Shown: piece after piece, positions 36,665-45,295 of the stretch
Layout: the number at the start of each line of letters is the position of its first letter
Numbering within the stretch: position 1 is the first letter of the stretch
NCBI GenBank assembly: GCA_034667525.1
Contig: JAXDJO010000032.1
Span: forward strand, 9,322 to 73,321
Length of the DNA stretch: 64,000 nucleotides
Direction of reading: 5' to 3'
From: DATAPE01 sp034667525
Lineage (GTDB): Bacteria; Actinomycetota; CADDZG01; WHSQ01
The notes under the pieces: model-generated
Database searches by the model: none
Seen by the model: the letters and a program-made list of their open reading frames with translations, nothing else
Told to the model about the DNA's origin: nothing
Made by a program: the position numbers and the translations under genes

Positions 36665-38506
36665 GTGCACAAAGACAGTTCCGTACAGGCAGAGCCGCTC
36701 CCGATCAGAGAGCATTTCAGGACGCTCGCCGACGACCACAAAGCCGACGTTCGCCGCATCCGTGAGGCTCATCGTCAGACAAGGCTCCGTTATCTCCTCT
36801 ATCTGAACCTGGCGATCCTCGCCTACCTGTTGGACCGGGTGATCGAGAACCGGCCGCTCGGCGTGGGGCTGCCCCATCCGGGGCCGGACAGCATCCTGTT
36901 AGTGCTGCTTCTCCTCTTATCTGTGGGGATCGTCGCCATGGTGGCCATGCCGCTTATCAACGGACGGTCGCCGCACATCCGCTTCAGCCCGGAGGAGATC
37001 GGGATCGGTTTCGCAGACGTACGCGGCATCGACATGGTGCTGGAGGAAGTGACGCGCACACTGCAGATCTTCCTTACTTACAAGACGTTCCGAGAAGAGC
37101 TCGGTGGTAACCCGCGGCGGGGCGTGCTGTTCGAAGGGCGTCCCGGCACGGGCAAGACACACATGGCAAAGGCGATGGCATCAGAAGCCGGCGTGCCGTT
37201 CTTCTTCGTTTCGGCCCCCGCTTTCCAGAGCATGTGGTACGGGATGACCGCGGTGAAGATACGCGCTTTCTTCAAAACCCTGAAGAAGGCAGCCCGCAAG
37301 GAAGGCGGGGCCATCGGGTTCATCGAAGAGATCGACGCGGTGGGGGGCTCCCGGGGCGTGGAAGCTGCTGCTCCTTACGATGAAGGAGGGCGGATCCGTG
37401 CTCCGATGGTGAGCCAGGGCTCGGGTGGCATGGTCAACGAGCTCTTGATCCAACTGCAATCGTTCGATACTCCTCCCTTCACGCGCCGAATGATGAATCT
37501 GGCCATCGACGCTCTCAACAAATTCTTCCCTGGGGACCATCAGATCAAGAAGAAGGCCGGCGATTACAGCAACGTTCTGATCATTGGGGCCACCAACCGA
37601 GCCGACTCGCTCGATGCCGCCCTGCTGCGTCCCGGCCGCTTCGACAGGACCCTGTATTTCGATGTCCCCTCGCGGGCCGGTAGGCGCGATCTGATCGACT
37701 ATTTCCTGGGAGCGCGTGCGATCGCGCCCGAGATGCTGCGCGACGACCGCCGCGAAGAGCTGGCTTCGATGACCTTCGGCTACACCCCTGCGATGTTGGA
37801 GCACGTTCTTGATGAGGCGTTGGTGTGGGCCATCCGGGATGGCCGCAAGCAGATGACCTGGCGGGACATCCAACGGGCGCGTCTGTCCGAAGAGATCGGG
37901 CTTGCGCAGCCGGTTGCTTACACCGATCGTGAACGCGAGCTGATCGCAACACACGAAGCCGGGCACGCCACGGCCGCCTATCTCTGTGGCAAGGATCGCA
38001 AGCTGGAGGTCTTGTCGATCATCAAGCGCCGCGACGCCCTGGGTCTGCTCGCGCACTCCGACGCCGAGGAGCGATTCACGAAGACGAAGTCGGAGCTGGA
38101 AGCAACCTTGAAGATAAGCCTCGGAGGGATGGCTGCCGAGCAGTTGTTCTTCGGTGAAACCGGCACGGGGCCCTCATCCGATCTAAGCGCTGCCACCTCT
38201 CTGGCTGCGCAGATGGTCGGCTCTTTCGGGATGGGCAGCTCCCTCGTCTCGTACGACGCCGTGGACAACGGCATGCATGTCTCCCCGAACATCGTCGCGA
38301 AGGTGCTGGCCAATGATGACGCCCGCAGAGAGGTGGAGGATCTCCTGTGGCGGCATCGCGAGGAGGTCACGAACCTTCTTGCAGAGAATCGCGATCTGGT
38401 CGAAGCGTTGAGGGACGCGCTTCAGCAGCACGAAGAGCTGATGGGGGACGAGATCCTCAGGGTGCTGGAAGTAGCCACCAGCAGAAGGATGTTGGAGCCG
38501 ACCTAA
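36665..38506 (+). CDS. FtsH-like membrane AAA+ metalloprotease, divergent
   Basis: 613 residues from GTG with CGGAGG upstream. Polar N-terminus; two membrane helices (about 44-60 and 77-97) separated by only some 15 residues instead of the usual periplasmic domain; AAA domain with Walker A GRPGTGKT (158-165) and Walker-B-like GFIEEIDA, where FtsH has DE; an extra stretch of about 35 residues (about 269-302) before the sensor region VLIIGATNRADSLD; arginine finger LRPGRFDR; peptidase M41 with HEAGH (430-434) and a downstream SSDLSAAT Asp ligand. It probably degrades membrane or unfolded proteins, and is best seen as an FtsH paralogue, not the housekeeping copy. Its stop overlaps the convergent mca gene. 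Confidence 0.85.
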   Translation: MHKDSSVQAEPLPIREHFRTLADDHKADVRRIREAHRQTRLRYLLYLNLAILAYLLDRVIENRPLGVGLPHPGPDSILLVLLLLLSVGIVAMVAMPLINGRSPHIRFSPEEIGIGFADVRGIDMVLEEVTRTLQIFLTYKTFREELGGNPRRGVLFEGRPGTGKTHMAKAMASEAGVPFFFVSAPAFQSMWYGMTAVKIRAFFKTLKKAARKEGGAIGFIEEIDAVGGSRGVEAAAPYDEGGRIRAPMVSQGSGGMVNELLIQLQSFDTPPFTRRMMNLAIDALNKFFPGDHQIKKKAGDYSNVLIIGATNRADSLDAALLRPGRFDRTLYFDVPSRAGRRDLIDYFLGARAIAPEMLRDDRREELASMTFGYTPAMLEHVLDEALVWAIRDGRKQMTWRDIQRARLSEEIGLAQPVAYTDRERELIATHEAGHATAAYLCGKDRKLEVLSIIKRRDALGLLAHSDAEERFTKTKSELEATLKISLGGMAAEQLFFGETGTGPSSDLSAATSLAAQMVGSFGMGSSLVSYDAVDNGMHVSPNIVAKVLANDDARREVEDLLWRHREEVTNLLAENRDLVEALRDALQQHEELMGDEILRVLEVATSRRMLEPT

Positions 38507-39363
38507 AGCCCGGCGAAGAGGTCGTCCTCGATCTCGCCCGGCCCCCGTTTGCCCTCTATAAGCGTGTAGTCCTCCCACGGATACGCCTCTTTGTGCACTT
38601 CGTCGGGCACCGCAAACCAGAAGCTGTCGGGGTCGATCTGCGTGGCGTGGGCCAGAAGGGCCTTGGTCCTGATGTCGATGAAGTCCGCGACATCGACCTG
38701 AGTCGTGACGACCGGATCGTCGAACTCCCTGTCATCCCAGTCCTTCAACCACTCTGCAAAAGGGCTCTCTATCCCCTTGGCCTCAGCTGCCTTGTGGACG
38801 ATCTCGAAGCGTTGTTTGGTGAAGGTGGCGAAGTAGTAGAGCTTGCTCGGGGTCCACGGCTCTCCTGCATCCGGGAACGCTGCAGGGTCGCCGGCCTCGT
38901 GGAAAGCGCGCAGCCCCCACTCGTGGATGCGCACGTGATCCGGGTGCTCGTACCCGCGCGATTCGTCGTAGGACAGGATGACTTCGGGTCGTTCGGCTCT
39001 GATGATCTCCACGAGCTTTCCCACCGCCTCCTCGGGATCGGCGTTGTTGAAAGCCTCCGGCCGAGCGTTGGCTTCAGATCCAGGCATCCCCGAGTCTCGG
39101 TAGCCCAACATGTAGATCCGTTCGACTCCCAACATGTCGCAAGCAGTCTCCAGCTCAGCTTGACGAAGCTCCGCCATCTTCTCGAGGATCCCCGGGCGGT
39201 CCATGTGCGGGTTGAGGATCTCGCCCTCTTCACCTCCGGTCGCGCAAACGAGCACCACACGCACGCCTTCGGACGCGTAGCGCGCCATGGTCCCGGCCCC
39301 TTTAGAGGACTCGTCGTCCGGATGGGCGTGCAATGCCAGCAAGGAACGTCGTTTAGAAGTCAC
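38503..39363 (-). CDS. mca: Mycothiol S-conjugate amidase-like PIG-L deacetylase
   Basis: 286 residues of the PIG-L/LmbE fold. Zinc motif AHPDDESSKGAGTMARY, CATGGEEGEILNP, and HPDHVRIHEW for the third ligand. The HAHPDDESSKGA pattern and length match Mca, which cuts mycothiol-toxin conjugates, better than MshB. This implies mycothiol use, in line with the DinB protein at 5884. The GTG start seems leaderless from the shared promoter at 39364-39380. Confidence 0.85.
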   Translation of the reverse strand: MTSKRRSLLALHAHPDDESSKGAGTMARYASEGVRVVLVCATGGEEGEILNPHMDRPGILEKMAELRQAELETACDMLGVERIYMLGYRDSGMPGSEANARPEAFNNADPEEAVGKLVEIIRAERPEVILSYDESRGYEHPDHVRIHEWGLRAFHEAGDPAAFPDAGEPWTPSKLYYFATFTKQRFEIVHKAAEAKGIESPFAEWLKDWDDREFDDPVVTTQVDVADFIDIRTKALLAHATQIDPDSFWFAVPDEVHKEAYPWEDYTLIEGKRGPGEIEDDLFAGL

Positions 39364-39380
39364 GCCTATAGGCTAACGGA
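39364..39380. promoter_or_regulatory. 17-bp bidirectional promoter, mca and membrane gene
   Basis: Two divergent GTG starts (39363 minus, 39381 plus) are 17 bp apart. Plus: TAGGCT (39369-39374), 6 nt, GTG. Minus: TAGCCT (39375-39370), 6 nt, GTG. Both sit on the palindrome GCCTATAGGC (39364-39373), so the -10 elements coincide on opposite strands. Confidence 0.6.
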
Positions 39381-39884
39381 GTGTCGGAGAACCCCGAAGG
39401 CCAGGACTACTTCGACCGCGCGCGAGCCTTCGCGGCAACGGGTTTGGTGGTGACGGGAGCCCTCGCCGTGGTCGGATGCTTTCTGAAGTGGGTGACCTTC
39501 TCGCTCGTCGAAGCTCCCGGGACACACACAACCCAGAGCGCTTCGGCGCCCATAGTGGGGACTAAGGTTTCCGACTGGAAGGCCGTATTCGCGGCGGGAG
39601 TCGTCGTGATCATCTTTGCGCTCCTGCTGGTGATCAGGAAACGCAGCCGGTATGCGTGGATCTGTTTCCTCGCGTCGATGGTCATCGGAGCCATCGCGGT
39701 CGCGGACTATAGGGGCCTTGGCGATCCCACGTCAGGCTTTCTCCGCGGCCTCGAGCATGCGTTGCACACAACGGTTCAGGGGAGAGCACAGCCCGGGATC
39801 GGCCTGACGCTGGTGGCGATCTCGGGAGTGGGGGGCCTCATCGCCTCGATCGTCGGGATCGCTGCATCCCCACACAGGCATTAG
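39381..39884 (+). CDS. Small membrane protein, unknown function
   Basis: 167 residues with four hydrophobic segments (about 17-36, 70-86, 92-108, 137-160). The first loop is long and extracellular-looking and contains Thr/Ser-rich sequence with a His. No domain recognised. The GTG start lies 6 nt after TAGGCT. It ends 3 bp before the convergent nadA gene. Confidence 0.6.
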   Translation: MSENPEGQDYFDRARAFAATGLVVTGALAVVGCFLKWVTFSLVEAPGTHTTQSASAPIVGTKVSDWKAVFAAGVVVIIFALLLVIRKRSRYAWICFLASMVIGAIAVADYRGLGDPTSGFLRGLEHALHTTVQGRAQPGIGLTLVAISGVGGLIASIVGIAASPHRH

Positions 39885-39887
39885 TTC

Positions 39888-40862
39888 TCAGGCGATAGCG
39901 ATCATGCGCTCGATCGGGATACGAGCGCGTTCTGCGGTGGCATCGTCGACGGTGACTTCGAATTCGCCCGTCCGCAGAGTGTGGAGAAGCTTCATCGGAG
40001 TGATCATCTTCATGTAACCGCACTGTGCCGATTCGGAGGCCGGGATGTAGTCGACGTCTGGATTCTCCTTGCGCAGACGGTGGAGCATCCCGGTTTCCGT
40101 CGCAACGATCACCTCATCGGCGTTCGTCTCCCGCGCTCGGCGAACCATCCCACCGGTGCCCAACACGAAGGTCCGGTCGGCCGGCAGATCTCCCGTCGAA
40201 ACGAGATACATCGTCGCGGAGGAACACCCGCACTCGGGGTGCACATGGAGCTCGGCCCCCGGGTGTTCTCCCATGACCTTCTCGATATCCCGGGGTTCGA
40301 TGCCGGCATGAACGTGGCATTCGCCCATCCAGACGTGCATCTTTCGCCCAGTCACACGCTCTACATGCGCGCCCAGGAACATGTCGGGCCCGAAGAGAAC
40401 ATCCCTGTCCTCGGGGATCGCTTGCACCACTTTGGCCGCATTGGCAGAGGTGCAGCAGTAATCCGCCTCCGCCTTTGCAGCAGCACTCGTGTTCACGTAC
40501 AGCACCACGACGGGATCATCAAACTCTGCTTTCCACTTCCGCACGTCGTCGGCGGTGATCGAAGCCGCTAGCGAGCACCCTGCCTGAGGATCTGGTATCA
40601 GGACGGTCTTCTCGGGGGCCAAGATCTTCGCCGTCTCCGCCATGAAGTGGACACCGCAGAAAACGATGGTCGACTCGTCGATCTCTGCAGCTATCCGCGA
40701 CAACTCCAGCGAATCACCGACGAAATCCGCGACGTCCTGGATCGCCGGTACCTGATAGTTATGCGCAAGTATCACGGCATCGCGCTGCTTGGCGAGGGTC
40801 TTGATCTCTGTCGCCCACGACTCGTCCACGCCGGAGCGGAGTGCGTCTGCCGTCAATGCCAT
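39888..40862 (-). CDS. nadA: Quinolinate synthase
   Basis: 324 residues. It condenses iminoaspartate with dihydroxyacetone phosphate. Motifs ILAHNYQVPAIQDVADFVGDS, FCGVHFMAETAKIL, YVNTSAAAKAEADYCCTSANA, HPECGC and AESAQCGYM; the conserved Cys residues can hold the 4Fe-4S cluster. It overlaps nadC by 1 bp. Confidence 0.95.
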   Translation of the reverse strand: MALTADALRSGVDESWATEIKTLAKQRDAVILAHNYQVPAIQDVADFVGDSLELSRIAAEIDESTIVFCGVHFMAETAKILAPEKTVLIPDPQAGCSLAASITADDVRKWKAEFDDPVVVLYVNTSAAAKAEADYCCTSANAAKVVQAIPEDRDVLFGPDMFLGAHVERVTGRKMHVWMGECHVHAGIEPRDIEKVMGEHPGAELHVHPECGCSSATMYLVSTGDLPADRTFVLGTGGMVRRARETNADEVIVATETGMLHRLRKENPDVDYIPASESAQCGYMKMITPMKLLHTLRTGEFEVTVDDATAERARIPIERMIAIA

Positions 40863-41704
40863 CAGACGTGCACCTCCAACGAGACATCGATCGCGGGGGC
40901 AGAGTGCGTAAGCGCCCCGACGGAGATGAGATCTACGCCCGCGTCCGCATACTGCCGGATGTTGTCCAACTTGATGCCGCCGGATGCCTCCAGCAAAGCC
41001 TTGCCACCAGCCCTGGCCACTGCGTCGCGAACCTGCTGGGGGGTCATGTTGTCGAGCAGGATGGCATCGGCCCCGGCTGCGAGTGCCTCGTCTAAACCGG
41101 GCAGGTCTTGCACCTCGACCTCAATCAACAGCCCGTGCGGGGCCAGCATGCGCATGCGAGTAACCGCTTCGGTGATACTCCCCACGGCTGCCAGGTGATT
41201 GTCCTTGATCAAGATGCCGTCATCCAGTCCAAAGCGATGATTGAAACCGCCGCCTGCGCGCACGGCGTGCTTCTCGAGCGCACGAAGTCCGGGGGTCGTC
41301 TTGCGGGTGTCCACCAGTCTGACGGCGGTCCCCTTCACCGCGTCGGCGAACCTCGCGGTCAAGGTGGCCACACCACTGAGGCGGCCCAGCAGATTGAGTG
41401 CGGTTCTTTCGGCGGTGAGTATCGATCGCAACGAGCCTTCGACCTGCGCGAGAACGTCGCCAGACGAAACCTCATCGCCGTCGGCCGCCTTGCACTCCCA
41501 CCGGATGTCTCCGCCCATGATGTCGAAACACAGAACCGCAGCGTCGAGACCAGCCACGATGGCCCGCTGGCGGGTTTCGATGTGGGCACTCCCCGTGGCA
41601 TCCGGAGCAATCAAAGCCTGGGTCGTGATGTCGCCCCGGCCCACATCCTCATCGATGAACAGGTTGATCGACCGTCTGAGGGAACGCTCATCGAAAAGTC
41701 TCAT
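40862..41704 (-). CDS. nadC: Nicotinate-nucleotide pyrophosphorylase
   Basis: 280 residues. Quinolinate phosphoribosyltransferase, following NadA. Signature blocks EDVGRGDITT, TALNLLGRLSGVATLT, DTRKTTPGLRALEKHAVRAGG, HRFGLDDGILIKDNHL and LEASGGI are present. It begins 57 bp after the ilvA stop and is coupled to nadA. Confidence 0.95.
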   Translation of the reverse strand: MRLFDERSLRRSINLFIDEDVGRGDITTQALIAPDATGSAHIETRQRAIVAGLDAAVLCFDIMGGDIRWECKAADGDEVSSGDVLAQVEGSLRSILTAERTALNLLGRLSGVATLTARFADAVKGTAVRLVDTRKTTPGLRALEKHAVRAGGGFNHRFGLDDGILIKDNHLAAVGSITEAVTRMRMLAPHGLLIEVEVQDLPGLDEALAAGADAILLDNMTPQQVRDAVARAGGKALLEASGGIKLDNIRQYADAGVDLISVGALTHSAPAIDVSLEVHV

Positions 41705-41761
41705 AGCTCTATCGGTTTCAACCGAAACGTCACCGGCACCATTCCCCCGGATGTCCCCGCA

Positions 41762-42988
41762 TCACAGCCTCTGGACGGGATAACCCGACTCGGAGAGCCG
41801 ATCGACGAGCTCTTGGATATGGGGAGGCCCACGGGTCTCGACCTGCAGAGCGACGTCGACCTCGCCCAGGTCGACGGCGACACCTTCGCGGTGGTGCTCG
41901 ACGCCGACCACGTTCGCCCCTGCTCCGGCGATACATCCAAGCAGCGTATGAAGCGCGCCGGGCCGGTCCGGGATGCGGGTATGGAACGCAAAGTAACGGC
42001 CCGACGCGCCCAGACCAAAGCGGATCACGCGCAATAGCAGCAGCGGATCGATATTTCCGCCGGAGAGCACGACCACCACCGGGGGACGGAGCTCGGCAAC
42101 CTTTTCGAGGACGGCCGCCACGCCGGCGCCGCCCGCGGGTTCGAGCACGAGCTTCATGCGTTCCGCGGCGAAAACGAGAGCCTTGGCGATCGCCTCGTCG
42201 TCGACGCAGACAACTTCATCGACAAGCTCTTCAACATGGGCGAAAGTCAGCTCGCCAGGACAGTTCGCAGCGATGCCGTCGGCGATCGTGCTCATCTCTT
42301 CCAATCTGAAAGGTGAGCCCTGCGCAAGCGAGGGCGGGAAAGACGCGGCGCCCGCTGCCTGCACCCCGACGATCCGGATCGATGTATCGAGCCCGCGCAG
42401 GGCCGCAGCGATCCCCGAGATCAACCCTCCGCCGCCGACGGGAACGACCACGGTCCTCGCCTCGGGGAGACGATCGTGAATCTCGAGGCCGATGGTGCCT
42501 TGTCCCGCAATGATGTCGGGATGGTCGAACGGCGGCACAAAGACAATGCCCTGTTCTTGCGCGTGTCGCTCGGCAGCCGCGAAAGCCGCACCGAAATCCT
42601 TTCCGGTGAGAACCACCTTGGCTCCGTAGCGCTCTGTCGCCTCGATCTTCGGCAGGGATGCACCCTCGGGCATAAAGAGAGTCGCCGGCGCGCCCACCAG
42701 AGTGGCGGCGAGGGCGACCCCCTGCGCATGGTTTCCTGCAGATGCGGCGACCACGCCCGCTCGGCGCTCGGCTTCGTCCAAGCGGCTGATGCGATTGAAA
42801 GCCCCACGGATCTTGAAAGACCCGGTGCGCTGAAGGTTCTCGCACTTGATGAACACGTCCCCGCCGGCGTGCTCGGAGAGGGCCCGCGATCTGTCGAGCG
42901 GGGTTTCCACCGCCACCCCCTTGAGGATGCGGCGGGCATCTTCGATCTCGGCTAGTCCTACCAGCTGCCTCTTGGCCACGGGGCCCAT
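41762..42988 (-). CDS. ilvA: Threonine ammonia-lyase with C-terminal ACT domain
   Basis: 408 residues. PLP enzyme converting threonine to 2-oxobutyrate. PLP Lys in RTGSFKIRGAF, ASAGNHAQGVA and the phosphate loop VPVGGGGL. A C-terminal ACT domain (about 330-405, HTRIPDRPGALHTLLG) suggests allosteric control. This is the shorter type (one ACT). Its ribosome site GAGGTGAG lies in the end of the SelW-like gene 9 bp upstream, so they are probably co-translated. Confidence 0.92.
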   Translation of the reverse strand: MGPVAKRQLVGLAEIEDARRILKGVAVETPLDRSRALSEHAGGDVFIKCENLQRTGSFKIRGAFNRISRLDEAERRAGVVAASAGNHAQGVALAATLVGAPATLFMPEGASLPKIEATERYGAKVVLTGKDFGAAFAAAERHAQEQGIVFVPPFDHPDIIAGQGTIGLEIHDRLPEARTVVVPVGGGGLISGIAAALRGLDTSIRIVGVQAAGAASFPPSLAQGSPFRLEEMSTIADGIAANCPGELTFAHVEELVDEVVCVDDEAIAKALVFAAERMKLVLEPAGGAGVAAVLEKVAELRPPVVVVLSGGNIDPLLLLRVIRFGLGASGRYFAFHTRIPDRPGALHTLLGCIAGAGANVVGVEHHREGVAVDLGEVDVALQVETRGPPHIQELVDRLSESGYPVQRL

Positions 42989-42997
42989 GCTCTCACC

Positions 42998-43231
42998 TCA
43001 GGTTCGGTTGCGAACCTCCTGCAGGACCTTGTCCGGGTCCGCGTATTCTCCGGTTGCCTTCCTCGAGTGGATTAGGTCTCCATCGACGACGACCTCGAAT
43101 ACGCCGCCGCGTGATGGCACGATGACGAGCTCAGAGATCTTGAATTCGAACTCTTCTAGTATGCGATCCGCCAGACCGACGGCTTTATCGGCATACCCTC
43201 ATTGGGCGCAGTATTCAATCGTGATCTTCAC
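42998..43231 (-). CDS. SelW-like (Rdx family) selenoprotein, UGA-encoded Sec11
   Basis: 77 residues if TGA at 43201-43199 is read as selenocysteine. N-terminus VKITIEYCAQ-U places Sec at the second position of the CxxC redox motif. The frame then continues without stop through VGLADRILEEFEFKI, a SRGGVFEVVVDGDLIHSRKATGEY block and DPDKVLQEVRN, which is the Rdx/SelT-SelW-SelH fold seen in full-length Cys homologs. A hairpin directly after the TGA fits a bacterial SECIS. The GTG start is the only one in frame and matches the family N-terminus. Gene callers would miss it. It lies 22 bp after the MFS gene and 9 bp before ilvA. Likely a thiol oxidoreductase. A nonsense mutation is the alternative. 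Confidence 0.8.
43159..43196 (-). promoter_or_regulatory. Bacterial SECIS-like hairpin downstream of in-frame TGA
   Basis: Two bases after the TGA codon, GTATGC (43196-43191) pairs perfectly with GCATAC (43164-43159). Inside, GAT pairs with ATC and GCC with GGC, leaving an 8-nt apical loop GTCGGTCT. The loop carries GGTCT, as in the E. coli fdhF SECIS, and starts about 20 nt after the TGA. It lies within coding sequence, as bacterial SECIS elements do. Confidence 0.65.
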
Positions 43232-43253
43232 CCCTGCAGTGTAAGAGCCGCGT

Positions 43254-44564
43254 TCAAGCCTCTCTGGCAGCTATCGGCTCCGTCTGCAGGGCGGAACCAC
43301 TCTCGTCTTCTCGTATCCGGTTCGCCTCCGCCGGGATCTGGCCCTCCAACCACAAGAAGAGCAGTGCGACCAATCCGCAGCCGAGGATGAGAAGGACGAA
43401 CAGCTCCACCCCAGCCCTGGCCCCGAGCAGGAAACCCGCCATCGCCGGACCAAGGAAGAATCCTGCGGAGAACGCAAGCGAGTGAAAGGCGTTGTAGCGG
43501 CCGCGCAAGTGCTCGGGGGCGAGCTGATTAACGAGGGCGGGGATGCTGGGCGCCATGAACACCTCGCCCATGCCGAAGACCGTCATTGCGGCAACGAAGG
43601 CCGCATCCGATAACGCCCCTCCGCCCTTGAGGCCGCCGAAGAGGGTCAGAGCCCAGCACGCGGCCCACGCGGCGCACGTCAACATCACCACGCGCGTCCG
43701 CCGGTGGCCCTTCATCGCCCTCAACACCCATAGCTGGATGACGACGATCGTGAACGTGTTCGCACCGAAAGCGAGGCCGAGGACGTGGGTGGAGCCTCCC
43801 CCACGGCCGGTTACGAAAGCCGGGAAGCCCGAAGTGAGTTGGGCCGTACCGATGGCCACAAGCAGGGTCATCACCAAACAGATCTTGACGAACACGCGGT
43901 CTCTGAAGACCTCTGCATATCCGGCCACGGGTAACGATTCATGGGCTTCACGCGAGGGTGCATCGAAGGACTTCATCTGAGTGAGCAGCGCTACGAAAAC
44001 AAGGAAGGTCACGGCGTCCGCCAGGTATACATGAACGAACGACGCAGGATGGGCGAGGCTAACGACGATTCCGCCGATCAAAGCACCGATGCCGATCCCA
44101 GCATTGAGCGCCATGAAGTGCAAGGAAAAGGCCGCGTCGCGCTGCTCCACCGGAACCGCGGTCGCCAACAGCGATTGGATGGCGGGCCAATAGCTGGAGG
44201 CACCGAACCCGTAGATCGCAGCCGTCGCGAACGCCTGCCATGGGGAGTGAACGAAGGCGATCGCCGTGATGCCCGCGGCAGCGTCCAGCTGCGTAAGGAT
44301 CAAGGTCTTGCGGGGCCCTATCCGGTCGACCAAACCGCCGGCTATCACCGTGCCTATAAAGCCGGTGATAGCGACCGTCGAAAGCGCGAGGCCGGCGGTC
44401 GGAAGCGTCAGGTGCCGAACATGGTGCAGATAGACGATCAGAAATGGGATAACCAGACCGTTGCCGACGAAAGAAACGAGGTCGGCCGCGAACAAAATCC
44501 AGACCCGCCGTGGCATATTCGGCAGGAAGGAGATGGATCTCAAACCGTCCGGCCGCGCACCCAT
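43254..44564 (-). CDS. MFS transporter (multidrug-type)
   Basis: About 436 residues from ATG 44564, with 12 predicted helices. Motif A-like GGLVDRIGPRKTLIL between helices 2 and 3 and a second copy PEHLRGRYNAFHSLAFSAG in the C-half. Resembles MdtH/YfcJ-type efflux proteins. The start is uncertain: a codon at 44594 would overlap the upstream gene by 55 bp and one at 44516 would remove the overlap. No substrate can be assigned. Confidence 0.82.
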   Translation of the reverse strand: MGARPDGLRSISFLPNMPRRVWILFAADLVSFVGNGLVIPFLIVYLHHVRHLTLPTAGLALSTVAITGFIGTVIAGGLVDRIGPRKTLILTQLDAAAGITAIAFVHSPWQAFATAAIYGFGASSYWPAIQSLLATAVPVEQRDAAFSLHFMALNAGIGIGALIGGIVVSLAHPASFVHVYLADAVTFLVFVALLTQMKSFDAPSREAHESLPVAGYAEVFRDRVFVKICLVMTLLVAIGTAQLTSGFPAFVTGRGGGSTHVLGLAFGANTFTIVVIQLWVLRAMKGHRRTRVVMLTCAAWAACWALTLFGGLKGGGALSDAAFVAAMTVFGMGEVFMAPSIPALVNQLAPEHLRGRYNAFHSLAFSAGFFLGPAMAGFLLGARAGVELFVLLILGCGLVALLFLWLEGQIPAEANRIREDESGSALQTEPIAAREA

Positions 44565-45235
44565 TCGGCGACTGCCTGGACCACCTCCTGCCACGCATCC
44601 TCGGTGGATCGGCCGGAGCCCTTCCTGACTTTGAAGGAATGATCGCCGTCCGCGATGACCGCCACCTCGGCAGGCGCGGTGATGCCGGCGAGTACCCGAT
44701 CAAGGGTTCTCAGGGGGCAGAAGGGATCGCGGGTGCCTTCGACGAACAGCATCGGAGAAGCTACTGCCCCAAGATGCGCGTCGCGCAATCGGTCCGGCCT
44801 GCCGGGGGGATGAAGCGGGTAGCCGAGGAAGATCAGGCCTGCAGCCGCTTCACCCGCGGCGGAGACGTGGGAAGCGATGCGTCCCCCCATCGATTTTCCG
44901 CCGAGAAACAGCGGGCGGGAACCGATCAGCGGGCGCACGAACGAGACAACGTCTCGATAGGTTTGCTCGAGCAGCGGTTGCGCGTCGGGGGAACGCCGGC
45001 CCTTCTCGGTGTATCCGAAGTTGAACCGGCACACCCGGAGCTGTTGCTCGGCCAGACCCATAGCCACGGCACGCATGAAAGCTCCGTCAAATCCACCGCC
45101 GGCGCCGGGCGCGAGAATCAGCGCGGCGGTGGCATCGCCGGGGCCGTCGAAAGCCACAGAGACGTCACCTGCCGCGGTGGGAACGAGCGAGATTGAACCA
45201 GATGAGCCCGCAGTCATGTGCAACGGGGCGACCAT
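44540..45235 (-). CDS. Alpha/beta-hydrolase, KANL3/TEX30-like
   Basis: 231 residues. Nucleophile elbow GKSMGG, oxyanion-side LILAPGAGGGFDG, acid-site region EGTRDPFCPLRTLD and catalytic His in DGDHSFKV. This pattern is that of the KANL3/TEX30 branch of small alpha/beta hydrolases; the substrate is unknown. First gene of the minus-strand run MFS, SelW-like, ilvA, nadC, nadA. ATG 45217 is a possible later start. Confidence 0.82.
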   Translation of the reverse strand: MVAPLHMTAGSSGSISLVPTAAGDVSVAFDGPGDATAALILAPGAGGGFDGAFMRAVAMGLAEQQLRVCRFNFGYTEKGRRSPDAQPLLEQTYRDVVSFVRPLIGSRPLFLGGKSMGGRIASHVSAAGEAAAGLIFLGYPLHPPGRPDRLRDAHLGAVASPMLFVEGTRDPFCPLRTLDRVLAGITAPAEVAVIADGDHSFKVRKGSGRSTEDAWQEVVQAVAEWVRGRTV

Positions 45236-45295
45236 ATACTCCCGTCCGACCGCAGCCCCCCGGGGCGACCGTCGCCGATCGGAGGCGCTTCACCG

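Noticed and set aside
37181..38056. 291-aa minus-strand ORF inside the FtsH-like gene
   Set aside because: Shadow of the AAA and peptidase domains; no start signals.
38347..39453. 368-aa plus-strand ORF opposite mca
   Set aside because: Shadow of mca, which has intact zinc motifs on the minus strand.
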